A stretch of 64,000 bases of DNA, from contig NC_089285.1 of the NCBI RefSeq assembly GCF_963678975.1, positions 8,170,694-8,234,693 on the forward strand. The letters run 5' to 3'. Below are positions 22,841 through 33,052 of this stretch, in pieces (position 1 is the first letter of the stretch; the number at the start of each line of letters is the position of its first letter). A model generated the notes under the pieces. It saw only the letters and a list, made by a program, of their open reading frames with translations. It had not been told where the DNA came from and did no database searches. The position numbers were made by a program, and so were the translations under genes. Source of the stretch: Dysidea avara (lineage: Eukaryota > Porifera > Demospongiae > Dictyoceratida > Dysideidae).

Positions 22841-23002
22841 TGTAACATGAACCCGTTTATGCACACATTATTAGTATTGTACACATGCATAATAAGGAGA
22901 GTCATGTGATGCTGTAGTTTTGTGTGTGGCAGACAGTATTTTGTATCCATTTAATCCGTCAATTGTGTTTGTCTTCTCTACACCGCCGACCGCGGGGTTA
23001 CA
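22841..23002 (+). repeat. 3' LTR, complete
   Basis: 162 bp, starting TGTAACATGAACC and ending GGGGTTACA. The ends form the inverted repeat TGTAAC / GTTACA. It carries transcription signals by inference only. Confidence 0.85.
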
Positions 23003-23581
23003 GTCACAATTATAATTATAGCTCCTGATAACAGTTGGATAATAACACAACAACAGACAATGAGAGAAATAAAATACTACTGTGGTATGCAGCATGACAT
23101 ATCGTATGTCTTGATCTATGGTTGTATCTTGTGATTTGATTGATTCAGGTTAAGTGATATAGTATACAGTGTACTACATTGGCAACAAGGATGGCGACTT
23201 CTCAATTTGGCAAGTTAAGTGAATTTATTCCAGAGCAAGAGGATTGAACACAATATGTCAAAAGACTTGAACAGTTTTTCTTGGTAAATGACATTACTGC
23301 AAATGAAAAGAAAAGGGCAGTATTACTTACTGTTATTGGGCTGACAGTGTACAGACGGCTGTGCAACTTACTGGCACCTTCCAAGTTAACCGAAACAGAG
23401 TACAAGACTTTGGTCAATACTATGAAGCAGCACCACAGTCCAACTCCCTTAGGTATCATGCAACGTTTTAAATTTAAGTCGTGTTCAGCAGTCTGGAGAA
23501 ATAGTTTCAACTTTTGTGTCAGAGCTCTGGTCATTGCTAGAATTTTGCATTTAATGAAGTTTAACAATATTAAACCAAGTT
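23003..23581 (+). pseudogene. Gag fragment of a K02A2.6-like Ty3/gypsy element with LTR end and PBS
   Basis: 23005-23178 looks like the end of an LTR (ending GTGTACTACA), followed by TTGGCAACAAGGATGGC, the PBS/start context common in this lineage. Gag starts at 23191 (MATSQFGKLSEFIPEQED), has TGA in place of an expected Trp, continues as QYVKRLEQFFLVNDI and LCNLLAPSKL, and shifts frame near 23500. It stops at 23581. The next gag portion (LCGIRDEAAQWRLLAEAD) is found separately at 56700-57502 on the other strand, from another copy. Confidence 0.7.
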
Positions 23582-23749
23582 AATGGGGTACACGGGCGCC
23601 CACATGGCAGAAGTATTCCTGCAAGGGTAAACTATTTAGGGTAACACATGCACAGTACCACGCTTGCAATTAAGTGTTCCGTGCAGGAAGTAAGTTCATC
23701 TGAATTATCCTTCAAATCCTCTCAGTAGGAATTTTGTGTAACGATAATC

Positions 23750-24104
23750 ATGCCACGAGGAAGAAAAGATCTACTACTGCGAGTGACAGTGGCAATTCCA
23801 CAGTCACTAAGTGGACGAGAAGCAGCTCCACCAACGCCACGTGGATAGGCCAAGCCGCCACATCCACAAAGCCAGGAGGCAGCCACACAGACTCAACCAG
23901 GGGAACCAGCGAGAGATCGTCGAGAGGACACCACACACAGCCCACAAGAGGACGCCGGGCAGTCCCAAAGTGAGGAAGACACGATGGAGAGTCGCCAGCA
24001 AGGTAGCCGATGTCACACGATCAGCTAGACAGAGCTTCCAGACCAGCGGAGATGCTACCACCACACCACTGACTAGGGAAAACATCCCAATAGAATTGAG
24101 ATGA
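23750..24104 (+). other. GC-rich block with overlapping Ser/Pro/Arg-rich frames
   Basis: Locally much richer in G+C than its surroundings and free of stops for long stretches in several frames (23734-23973, 23811-24104, and an interrupted frame from ATG at 23750: MPRGRKDLLLRVTVAIPQS). The composition is like the N-terminal ORF of some retroelements, but no domain is recognisable. I cannot choose a frame. Confidence 0.3.
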
Positions 24105-24159
24105 TAGCAATAGATAAGTAGTTACAGATGTTGCAGTGATTCTTTTGTTGATTGATATT

Positions 24160-24225
24160 GATTGCTGTAGTCATCATGATCATCGTCGTCATCATGACCA
24201 TCGTCATCATCATGATCATCTTGAC
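24160..24225. repeat. ATC/ATG-rich microsatellite
   Basis: Degenerate CATCATGATCATCGTCGTCA-type repeats. ORFs through it are artefacts. Confidence 0.75.
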
Positions 24226-24234
24226 CCTGTAGCA

Positions 24235-24974
24235 ATAGAATTCAGATGATAGCACCTTATCCGATTGGAACCAAATTTGCTACAGAGCTGCCCAGCAGCC
24301 AGGGGAGTCTACATACCAAACTTGAAGGAAATTGCTCTAGCCATTTTCGAGATACGAGCTGCCAAAGGTTTGATTTTTTTTCTTCGTTTTTTTTTCTCTT
24401 CATCTTTTCGCACACCTGCAAAAATTGCTATAAAATGCAAACGTGTACTCCGATCACCTTGAAATTTGGCACACAGAAAGGGAGTCCAAAGGCGAATCCT
24501 AGCATCAATTTGGTGCAAATCCGATGAATGATTCAGGATTTATGTCTAATTATTCGCATAAAACAAGATCCGTTTTGTTGTCACGTCTACAGGGTAAACC
24601 GCTTTATGGAATGAGTTGAAAATTGCTATATAGATGGAGTAACCATCGTAGGAGTGCCTTTTGGTGGTTTGAAAGGAATAAAGATAAAGACCATGGAGAT
24701 ACGACACAAAACCCAACCTGTCACAATTACACAATCAATTTTTATGAATAAAAAAGTATTTGTTTTTACGTCTACTAGGCAAACCATTTAGAGCAATGAG
24801 CTGAAAATTGGTGTATAGCTGGAATAATCTTCATAGAAAGTCCTTGCAGTAGTACAGAAGAATCGGATAAGCCAACTCCGTGTAGCAAAAGCGAGATACT
24901 CTAATAGAACAGTCACCGTAATAGAGCATTCATCTAATTTATTTACTCCATTATAGAATTCTATGTTATTCTGT
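24235..24974. repeat. Unclassified dispersed-repeat-like DNA
   Basis: Two internally similar stretches: GTCTACAGGGTAAACCGCTTTATGGAATGAGTTGAAAATTG shortened to the core GGTAAACCGCTTTATGG at about 24593, and GGCAAACCATTTAGAGCAATG at about 24778 (both followed by GAAAATTG). The motif CTCTAATAGAACAGTCAC (about 24899) recurs in diverged form near 58378 and 58435. No coding region. Confidence 0.45.
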
Positions 24975-25555
24975 AGGGAGTTCAGCTGCATCTTACAGAC
25001 AGTTCAGCAAGAAGCATGTCACCCTATAGAGAGTTCAGCTACAAATATATTACTGTAGTGATTCAGAACATTACAAGTCACACTGAAGAGAGTTCAGCTA
25101 TAAACAAGTCATGCACCCTGTAGAGAGTTCAGCTACAAACAATTCACTCTGTAGAAGTTCTGCTACAAACAAGTCTTCATGCAGAGAGTTTAACAACCAA
25201 AATCCACCATGTAAAGACTTCAGCTTTACTAACAAGTTACTCTGTAGAGAGTCACCCTGTAGAGTATTCAACTACAAACACATCACCTTGTAGAGTGTAC
25301 AACTAGACACAAGTCACCCAGTAGAGAGATCAGCTACAAGAAGTTACATTGTAGAGAGATCAGCTAGAAGAAATCACCTTGCAGAGAGTTCAGCTACAAA
25401 GAAACCATCCTGTAGAGAGTTCAGCTACAAACAAATCACCCTGTAGAGAGTTCAGCTACACCCTGCATAGAGTTCGGCTACAAAGAAACCATCATGTAGA
25501 GAGTTCAGCAACAACAAATCATCCTATAGAGAATTCAGCTACAAACAAATCGAAA
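24975..25555. repeat. 31-bp minisatellite array, inverted relative to 2331-2740
   Basis: About 15 or more diverged units of GTAGAGAGTTCAGCTACA followed by AACAAATCACCCT, period 31 bp in the regular part and shortened elsewhere. It is the reverse complement of the left-hand array. It is not a CRISPR: repeat and spacer are not distinguishable. Confidence 0.88.
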
Positions 25556-25679
25556 ATGTGCAGGTATGCTGTGAGGTTGTCCCTCGCCAAGTATGACTTC
25601 AAGCTTAATATTGTAACAATCAAGTTTAGTATACACCAGCATAATAAATACAACAGCTAGTTGTTCACAGCTTTACACA

Positions 25680-25775
25680 TACAGTAAGCACGAGTCCACA
25701 TCTCCCACTGTAGTAACTGATAGCGAGAGTAAACACGAGTCTAGATCTCCCATTGTAGTAACTAGTAAGGGAGAA
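25680..25775. repeat. Two-copy tandem duplication, about 54 bp
   Basis: CACGAGTCCACATCTCCCAC and CACGAGTCTAGATCTCCCAT head two adjacent near-identical stretches, each followed by TGTAGTAACT. Confidence 0.7.
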
Positions 25776-25799
25776 AGTGAAGGCGCCACCCATAGGCCA

Positions 25800-25990
25800 T
25801 TATTGCTGCTCACATGGATAAGTTGCTACAGATACCTAAATGCTTGGGAGAGAATGCATCACACCTTCGGCTGATTTATGATAAGATTTGAGCTTTAGAG
25901 GCCTTTGATGTGAAGGCAGAGGAATATGGTAGTTTTCTCATCCCTGTGCTCATGACCAACTGTTAAATTTTGTAAGGAAGATTTGGCACA
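25800..25990 (+). pseudogene. Bel/Pao gag fragment (DUF1759 end)
   Basis: AHMDKLLQIPKCLGENASHL followed by LRLIYDKI, a stop, and ALEAFDVKAEEYGSFLIPVL. It matches the region AHMDELLKI / KHMEALVNIDAV of the other two Bel/Pao copies in this window. Only about 55 codons survive, with a stop and frame loss. Confidence 0.65.
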
Positions 25991-26090
25991 GAGTGTAAAA
26001 CACCTTGCAGTGTATGAATAATACAAACAAGCTTTCCGTACAATTGATAGGAAGTATTCCTTACAAAATTAAACAGAGTGGGAATATTTG

Positions 26091-26727
26091 ACTGGATCTG
26101 AAAAAACAGGACTAATCGTACAAGCCTAAATTTACAGTATAAAGCATTGAATGCATTGGGTGAAATACTTGCATATCATTAGAAAAAATTGTAATTTTTG
26201 AATGCCTCTTTGTTAGTGAAGGAAGGGACTAACAATAAAGACCTGTATATCAACTTATTCGCCTGTTCAAAAGGAGATGGAAAATCTTTGTTTGGTTGCA
26301 GTACATCAAAGGATACGTAAGTTATGAACGTTTGTTTACGTCATGTCGAAGTGATCATACATGATCGATTTTTTTTCATGAATTTTGTCTTTGTATGCAT
26401 GCAGTGAAGAAGAGCAAGTAAAGGAAAAACTTACTCAGTAATTGATTCTCCTGTTCATGGCCCACATGATAGTGAAAATATTAGCTCCATACCTCAATCT
26501 GTTGGTAAGCTACAACCGTTTTTGTAAGCGCCTGTAATTTTATTTTCCCTATACTTGCTGTACAAATCAATTTTTCTGTTGTTGCTACTTTGTAGGGGTG
26601 TAACTCCCAAAGTTAGTGGCATATCAAGCTGAAACTTTGTCAGTGGGTACACTTGGCTAAGTAGATTATAAATATTTAATAAACAGGAATTCAAAAATAT
26701 GCGATTATGTCCTGTTTTCGCAGATAT
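26091..26727 (+). mobile_element. 637-bp non-autonomous TIR element, copy 1
   Basis: Ends in an imperfect terminal inverted repeat: ATCTGAAAAAACAGGACTAA at the left versus the complement of TCCTGTTTTCGCAGAT at the right. A split second copy, reverse complemented, lies at 59395-59778 plus 62493-62725, which confirms the limits. No transposase is encoded. It contains conserved blocks such as GGTGAAATACTTGCATAT and GGCGCTTACAAAAA-like sequence (here in the other strand as TTTTTGTAAGCGCC). Confidence 0.8.
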
Positions 26728-28246
26728 TGGTACATTAGCCCAACAACTCAGGTCCCATTCATTGGAGGGGAGTAGTCACAAATGCATTGTGATCTCAAAG
26801 AAAAAAGTTCAACACATTTAATCCAACCTTAACATTGACATAAATTATAAATACACACAATGATTCAAATAACAATATAGATATACAACTCTTAATAGGG
26901 ATTGGAAATACATTGTATGCCAAAAATAGACATGTTTGAATGGGCATGTGGTTCCACCGGATACTAGATTCATTGGTCATTGATGGAGTTTGCAGATTTT
27001 GAGAAAGGGATTAGAAACCATTAGTGAAGTGTGTCACCATACTACTAGTTTTGTTGAACTGCTTGAGCATTAGATTAGATTAAATTAAAAGACAAAGAGT
27101 TTCGCTAGACAACAACCATGCAAAGTTGCAAGAACAGAAAAACAAGGGTATTAGAGGACCAAGAGTGTGACTTAAAAACCATTCTGTCCAATTCTAATGA
27201 CCAAAGGGGTTCTAAAAAGCCATGTATCACTGATACTAGAAGTGTATGCAAAGGCTACAAGAACAGAAACGTACTTGAAACTTCAGCATGACAAGTTTCT
27301 TCTGTGGGAAAGGCCACTCAGTGGCTTCCACCAAAGCAGCTTGCATTGCTCAACCAGTTGTATACAATCACTGGACTAAAGACTAGTGGACTGGACTATG
27401 GGACCCACTTTTTTTCTTTTTTAGCACAACTGTACATGGTACTGCCTGTTCACCTTAGGATTGAACGCAATTTTGCATAACAACTCTCTTGATAAAACCT
27501 CAACTGTTGAATACCATTATCATGAAGTAGAAACCATGAAGTACATTTGTAGTGTTGTAGTAACCATCCATCCTAAACACATGTTATATGTGATAGACTG
27601 ACTAATATAGCTATTACCGTGTGTAATGTTTTATGATGTCATTAATGGTACTTGTATCTATATATACTGTGTTTCACCTTGTATTCAGTTAGTTGTAGTT
27701 GTCTATGTTATTCCTGATATCTATTGAGTTATTAACTATATTAACTGTGGTCGTTCGCGTGCAAGCGATAGCTATTAGCTTATCAGATAGTGATACACGA
27801 CATTATAGTCATCTAATTATTTTGTTAATACATTGCTGATACATAGCTGCAGCTGGGCAATCTTGACAAGTTTGGCATGATCACATTGTATGTGTGTGGG
27901 CTTATAGTATGTGCAGGAGAGTGGTCAAACTACATAAGGCTAGCAACCAGTTGCCCAAATATTTGTTTTAAAAGGGAAATGAAACACCAGTCACCAAACG
28001 CAAGATCAAGAGAGTCCCTAGAAGAGAACAGCCAACTACTTTTGCGCCACGACGTGCAACCATGCCATTTAGGGGAACTACTTCAGTGCAACCAAAGTTC
28101 CAAAATTTACCATTAGAATTACCTCCCCTCCCAATCCAACCTATACATTTAGCAGACCATTCTTATTGTTGATTTTTATCATTACCTTTCTTAAATGCTA
28201 CCCCAATATGTGCAGAACCAATGATAGATAGATTTTTACATTGCAG
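26728..28246. other. Spacer; possible LTR-like stretch and a weak 5' exon of the kinase gene
   Basis: 27600-27860 has a TATATATAC box and TG...CA-like borders but no partner, so an LTR is only a guess. 27975-28190 reads open on the plus strand after an acceptor-like TTTTAAAAG (TKRKIKRVPRREQPTTFAP, then Pro/Leu-rich). It could be an upstream exon of the kinase gene, but I see no convincing donor. Confidence 0.25.
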
Positions 28247-30819
28247 AGCAAGCCAAGTTTGAACAACCTCATCATCATACTCTTCCATCTGGTGCTTCTG
28301 CATATAGTCCTATTTCATTTGATTCTGAATCTAGTGATACAGTTCTAGAGATTGTCTTCAATGAAGCAGACAGTGCCACTTACTGTAAAGAGCACAGTGT
28401 TAATATATTAACATGTCATACTGCTTATTCAGGTACCTATTGTCCTGTTTCATCTGATAGAATCATATCATCAATAATAGTCAAGGGACTAGAAGGGATA
28501 TGGCGTTTACTATCGTGCAAGTCCCATGTAACTTATGATGCAATTGCTGAGGAAATGGACAACGAACTGTGTGAGCAACCTGAGCTGCAGGAATTTTTTT
28601 TGGCAGAAGTGCAATCTGGTATTACAATGAGCTAAAGTTTCATTAGTTTTCATATTTCATTAGGTGGTACTGTTTACCTACAAGCACAAATGAATGGTAA
28701 AACTGAAGTTGCACTTGAAAATATCACCTTTTCTGTAAAAGGTACGTAGTCTGATTAGTTTGTTAGTTTTTAATCTGATTATTTTTCAATTATATTTTGT
28801 CAATTCCATGTGTCTCAAGTATTCTGGCTGTTCTGAGTAAGGTTTCAGATGTTTCTTGTAAGATGCCAGGCTGAAATCATCTATACCCTATAGTATTATT
28901 TTGCCTGACTTTTCAACCGGATGCTCACATGTCAAATTTTGTCCACCAGTACTGCCTCACTGGATTAGTTTACCAGGAACCTTTTCATTTTAAACAGTAC
29001 TTCAAGGCCTATAGTTTTGCATGAGTAAGTAGCCAGTGAGTTATTGTTACAAGTTCTTGTCTTACTTCAAGCAACATAGGCAATATAAGATTATTTTTTT
29101 AGGGAATATTACCTTAAGGATGAAGTATATAGGAACGTGCTGACTTGTTTGTCATGCAAAACTGGTCTAGAAAATGAAACAGACATCTCAACACTATATA
29201 TACAGGCAGACAAAATTTGCCACTTGATGTGTACAGCTAATTTCTCTACAACTAGTAGCCCAGCTGAGCAGCAATATAACTTGACATTAGTTCTCTTACA
29301 CGCAGAAAAAAAACTTGTTAACAGTCAGCTGACTTTTAACACTTAATGAGACCAGTGCAGCACCCTTACTGGTGATTTCTCCCAACCATGGGAAAGTGGA
29401 GTACAAGTGGGAGAAGAGGGTATCGTCTTTCATGAATGAGTGGAAGAGCATTGAAGTACCGCCATGGATTTGTCTAGCGTATGCCACTACCACTGCACAG
29501 TACAGATGTGCTGTTGATTCATCAGCTGTAGTGTTCAATGTGAAAGGTTGGTACATTAACTATGTGTGTCATGTACTGGATTCATCAGCTACAAGCATTA
29601 ACACTTACCACTAGTTGTCATAGAATAAATCTGCACACAATAAGCTGTCCGTAATCTATGTGCTAATGTTATTTTCCTGTTGTGTTAGCTAACATTCCAC
29701 GCTTTTCAAGGAAAAGTACTGTCGATGGTAAGCATTCTTCTGGATATCTCATAATTTATTATAATCATGTTACAAGATCTATCAGTTTCTTTTGAAGAAT
29801 TACGTTTCAAAGAAATGATTGGTCATGGAACATTTGGTAAAGTCCACAGGGCAGAATGGAATAATAAACAAGTTGCTCTGAAGAGGATCAATGTCCCTGT
29901 TGGTGAAGATCCAAATAAAATGATCGTTGATAGTTCAGAAATAGCTGCACTGAAGTGGATAACTAGCTTTTAATGCACTATTATAACATATGCATATATA
30001 CAATGTCAGGTTACTTAAGCACCCCAATATAGTGAGCCTACTTGGCTACTCTGTGTCAGAAAATGAAATTGTTATAATCATGGACTTTATTGAAGGTAAA
30101 AGTCTCCATGAGATGATTTTTGGGAAGGAGAAAGTAATTACCAGGGTTAGTAACAAAATGTGTATATTATAATTTTAGTGACCTATACAAACAGATTTCA
30201 GGCACACAACAGCTTAATATTGTAAGAGCCATTGCATGTGGTATCCAGTTTATGCACACTCATGATCCAGTGGTTGTCCATCAAGACATAAAGCCATCAA
30301 ATGTCATGGTGAATTCCTCACTATACTGTAATTTATGTACCAGTATGTAGGTCTACTGTATACACATATAATTGTAATATAGTTTGTAGTGATGTTATGA
30401 GTTGATGGGTCTTACTACAGATCACCAATGACCTTTGTGGAGTACATATTTGTGATTTGGGGATTGCAAAACTGAAAGAGGTATCACAGGCTACTGTAAC
30501 GACTGTTACTCCAAATCCTAAAGGCACATTTCCATACATGGCACCTGAAATGTACGAAAGAAATCGTCGAGGCACCGCTGCTGATGTCTATTCCTTTGGA
30601 TGCCTGATGATTGAGCTTTTTGGTCAGAAAAGAGTATGGGGTAATTTAGTTACTGCACAGATAATGCTAAAAGTATGTGGTAAAGTGCCAACTCCACCCG
30701 CTGTAAATCACCTTCCTCTACACTTACAAGACGTTTGCAGGTCATGCTGTAAATTGGATGCTATGGAACGTCCAGATATTACTGCAGTACTAAAACAACT
30801 CGATGTGTATAGTGAATAG
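28247..30819 (+). CDS. Multi-exon TKL-type protein kinase with two N-terminal beta-rich (possibly Ig-like) modules
   Basis: Exons with matching GT-AG sites and phases: 28247-28618, 28664-28741, about 29103-29546, 29689-29727, 29777-29954, 30010-30133, 30195-30308, 30421-30819 (stop). The first two N-terminal exon groups end with similar strands (ENITFSVK and AVVFNVK) at phase-1 introns, and the second has W-x(n)-YRC as in Ig folds. The kinase has GHGTFGKVHRAEW (P-loop), VALKRI (Lys), EIAAL (helix C Glu), VVHQDIKPSNVM (catalytic loop with HQD instead of HRD), CDLGIAKL (DLG for DFG), GTFPYMAPEMY and DVYSFGCLMIELF. No signal peptide or membrane segment is visible. The step between 28741 and 29103 is out of phase, so a small exon is probably missing there. 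One apparent single-base frame break lies near 29343. The 5' end is uncertain. Confidence 0.8.
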
Positions 30820-31000
30820 TAGTTGTGGTTCTGTCCATATTAGAAAACACTTATGATGACATAACATTACATAAATGCAAATAAATAAATCTAGAGTTTG
30901 AAATTGTTATGTCAGTACAACTCATGTTTAACTGTGCTAGAATTGCATCTGCTGCAGCCGCAAATTCAACAGGGTAAAAAGGTTCTGGTAAATATGCATG
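30820..31000. other. Intergenic between convergent genes
   Basis: Short gap between the kinase stop and the end of the minus-strand integrase-like gene. AAATAAATAAA near 30879 could serve as a polyadenylation region. Confidence 0.3.
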
Positions 31001-31904
31001 TTATATATAACAATGAGACCAAACAATTAACTGCAGTGGTTTCTTATATGACATCACTCCTGTAAAACAAGATTCCGAATTTAAATTCAGGATTAACGTA
31101 ACCTACCATTTAATTGTGGAAGGTAGTAAAGATCAGAAGGAACACCAGCTGGACATCCTGCTACTCTGTTTAGTCGAATTCTGTGGAAATTCCACCGTTC
31201 CTTGAAGTCCTGAAGAGCTTCATTTAGAAGAGGCTCATAAACATATCCCATACAATGCCTATACCACCCTCACATCTGTAAAGTGCCTTGGTAATGTTTA
31301 TGACACTTACTTGTGTACGGTATTTTGGGGGCTCCCTTCTTGAATCAAGTTCTATACATGCCATTTTAAAATTCATAGTCATTCTCACTTTAAACATATT
31401 AATCCACCAATCCGTCACAGAATTTCGAAGCTGAGCCCACCAACTCTCTATTCTCTAAAGACAGGACATCATTGCAAATCATACAAACATGCACACAAAA
31501 TATAGTAATACACTACGACTGTAGTATAAAATTCACAGTTGGTACAACCATACTCATGCAACAAAATTTAACAATATCTACAATTGTGCTCCAAAAATCT
31601 GAAATTTAAACTCAACTGTGTTAGTTGTTGAAGGTCCAAAGCAAAAGCTTCTTTCACCGCTAAATTCATCATCATGCTCATGACGTAATGCCATGTGACA
31701 AGCTGCTAAAGTAGTGTTTTCAGTACCGTGGTCTGACCGTACAATACTCGGACATCCTGTATATACAGTGTATCATATACAAGAATTTAAAGAGAAAATA
31801 ATGTACCATTGTTTTCTAAAACAGACAGCAAATATTGTAGTAAGATGACATTGGGATCATTGTTGGTAGTCATCACTTTTAGCCATATGACTTTCCGCGA
31901 ATAC
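31001..31904 (-). CDS. Integrase-core (DDE, rve-like) gene, six spliced exons, 5' end missing
   Basis: Exons (minus strand): 31904-31807, 31756-31617, 31454-31389, 31351-31311, 31258-31107, 31059-31001. All junctions are GT-AG and phases fit throughout. The product reads YSRKVIWLKVM, NNDPNVILLQYLLSVLENNG, CPSIVRSDHGTENTTLAAC (second catalytic Asp), PSTTNTRIESWWAQLRNSV (the Glu), WWINMFK, LIQEGSPQNTVHK and WNFHRIRLNRVAG, ending PLQLIVWSHCYI. This is the integrase-core family seen in many fish, cnidarian and sponge genomes, related to retroviral-type integrases but without RT. The exon with the first Asp (expected IDG before YSRK) was not found; 31905-32110 holds only a weak candidate. It is either a truncated transposon copy with conserved introns or a domesticated gene. 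Confidence 0.75.
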
Positions 31905-32764
31905 CTGAAAAATTAGTGAATCTAACTATATGATAAAAATTTATCCATTCTATGTTGCTGCCCTCCTTCAATACTATATTCCACCATGCAATCACAAAAT
32001 GTAATTACATAGGAATAAATAATGCTTACTATGCTTCCAATCAATTTTGATTATAGGCCATGCCCTCTTTACAGCTGTTGTGGTTCATAATAAAATAAAG
32101 GTCAAGTTGAGGCATACATGGGTATCTTTTCTTTTCTTGATAAAACACAGCAAATATAAAACATACCGTAATGCCACACCTTCAATAATAGCTGCACATA
32201 AGTGGTACCACAACTAAGTTTGAAATTAAAGGCTTAATTATTACTAAGCATCAAGTAGTGGTCAATTTTGAATAGTCGACCAACAGAACAGTGTTTCATC
32301 TTTACGTACACTAAATACCTCACATGAGAGAGCCTAGTGTTATCAGCCAACAATTAGTATAGTTATTATTACTGAGTCATACATTCAATCATTCACTGAT
32401 GAGCTGATCAGCAAGACCATAGATTATAATATTACTACTGATTAAGACACAATTAACAGGGACAAGGTACTAGTTTTGCCAGACCAACCTGTACAGGCTG
32501 GCCTGGTGAAACTAATATAACACAGAATGCCAAACAACTCTAGGCTTAGTGGCTACATGGTGAGCATACAATGTGTTATTACCATCTACTCTAGGATCTG
32601 ACTTTGACATAGCATAGCAAATGTTGCAAGTGACAAGAAGCAATATGACCACCCACAAAGGTAGTCTGCAGCACATGGCGATGGCGTTAGTATCATGCAC
32701 GTGACTTAAAGTAGGGTGCTCCATTTACAGCACGATTCACCCGCCTCAGATTCACCTCCTGGCT
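31905..32764. other. Spacer with one small signal-peptide-like ORF
   Basis: A 70-codon minus-strand ORF (32724-32512) contains LPLWVVILLLVTCNICYA, which could be a signal peptide or membrane segment. Nothing else supports it. The rest is AT-rich and unrecognised. Confidence 0.25.
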
Positions 32765-32960
32765 GCATCGATCATCGCATCATGACTGTCAACCGTCGCA
32801 TAGTCACCGTCGCGTGATGATCGGCAATCATCGCATCATTATTATCTCATAGTCATAGTCTATCGTTGAATAGTTATCGTCTATCGTCCCATAGATATCG
32901 TCTACTGTCACATAGAAACCGTCGATCGTCGCATAGATGATGTCGCTTGGATATTGGCGC
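32765..32960. repeat. Degenerate 20-24-bp tandem repeat
   Basis: Variants of CATAG followed by ATATCGTCTATCGTCC recur about every 20-24 bp (TCGTCGCATAG, TCGTCCCATAG, TGTCACATAG). It lies between two divergent coding regions. Confidence 0.65.
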
Positions 32961-33052
32961 ATGGTGCGACCTTTAGGGCCACCGTAGTATTGCCTGCTCA
33001 AGTATAAAGATTTCCATCACTTGGTATTGCGACACTGGCACACTTCTTTGGA

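Larger units (their letters stand above)
17847..23002 (+). mobile_element. Ty3/gypsy LTR retrotransposon, near full length, 5' LTR truncated
   Basis: Order on the plus strand: 47-bp remnant of the 5' LTR, PBS, gag with coiled coil and CCHC knuckle, aspartic protease, RT, RNase H, integrase, polypurine tract, complete 162-bp 3' LTR. The internal organisation is that of Metaviridae-type elements without an env-like ORF. At least seven stops or frameshifts make it non-coding as it stands. It interrupts USP domain B at its left edge. Confidence 0.9.

Noticed and set aside
23734..24104. Bacterial contamination suggested by the local GC-rich block
   Set aside because: Embedded between eukaryotic retroelement fragments with no bacterial gene signature.
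24975..25555. Regularly spaced repeats that might suggest a CRISPR array
   Set aside because: The 31-bp units are contiguous and variable throughout, with no distinct spacers and no cas genes; this is a minisatellite in eukaryotic DNA.
27600..27860. Solo LTR
   Set aside because: TATA-like box and TG/CA-like ends, but no second copy and no target duplication in the window.
32512..32724. Secreted or membrane micro-protein
   Set aside because: Only a hydrophobic stretch; no homologue recognised, no splice or promoter support.
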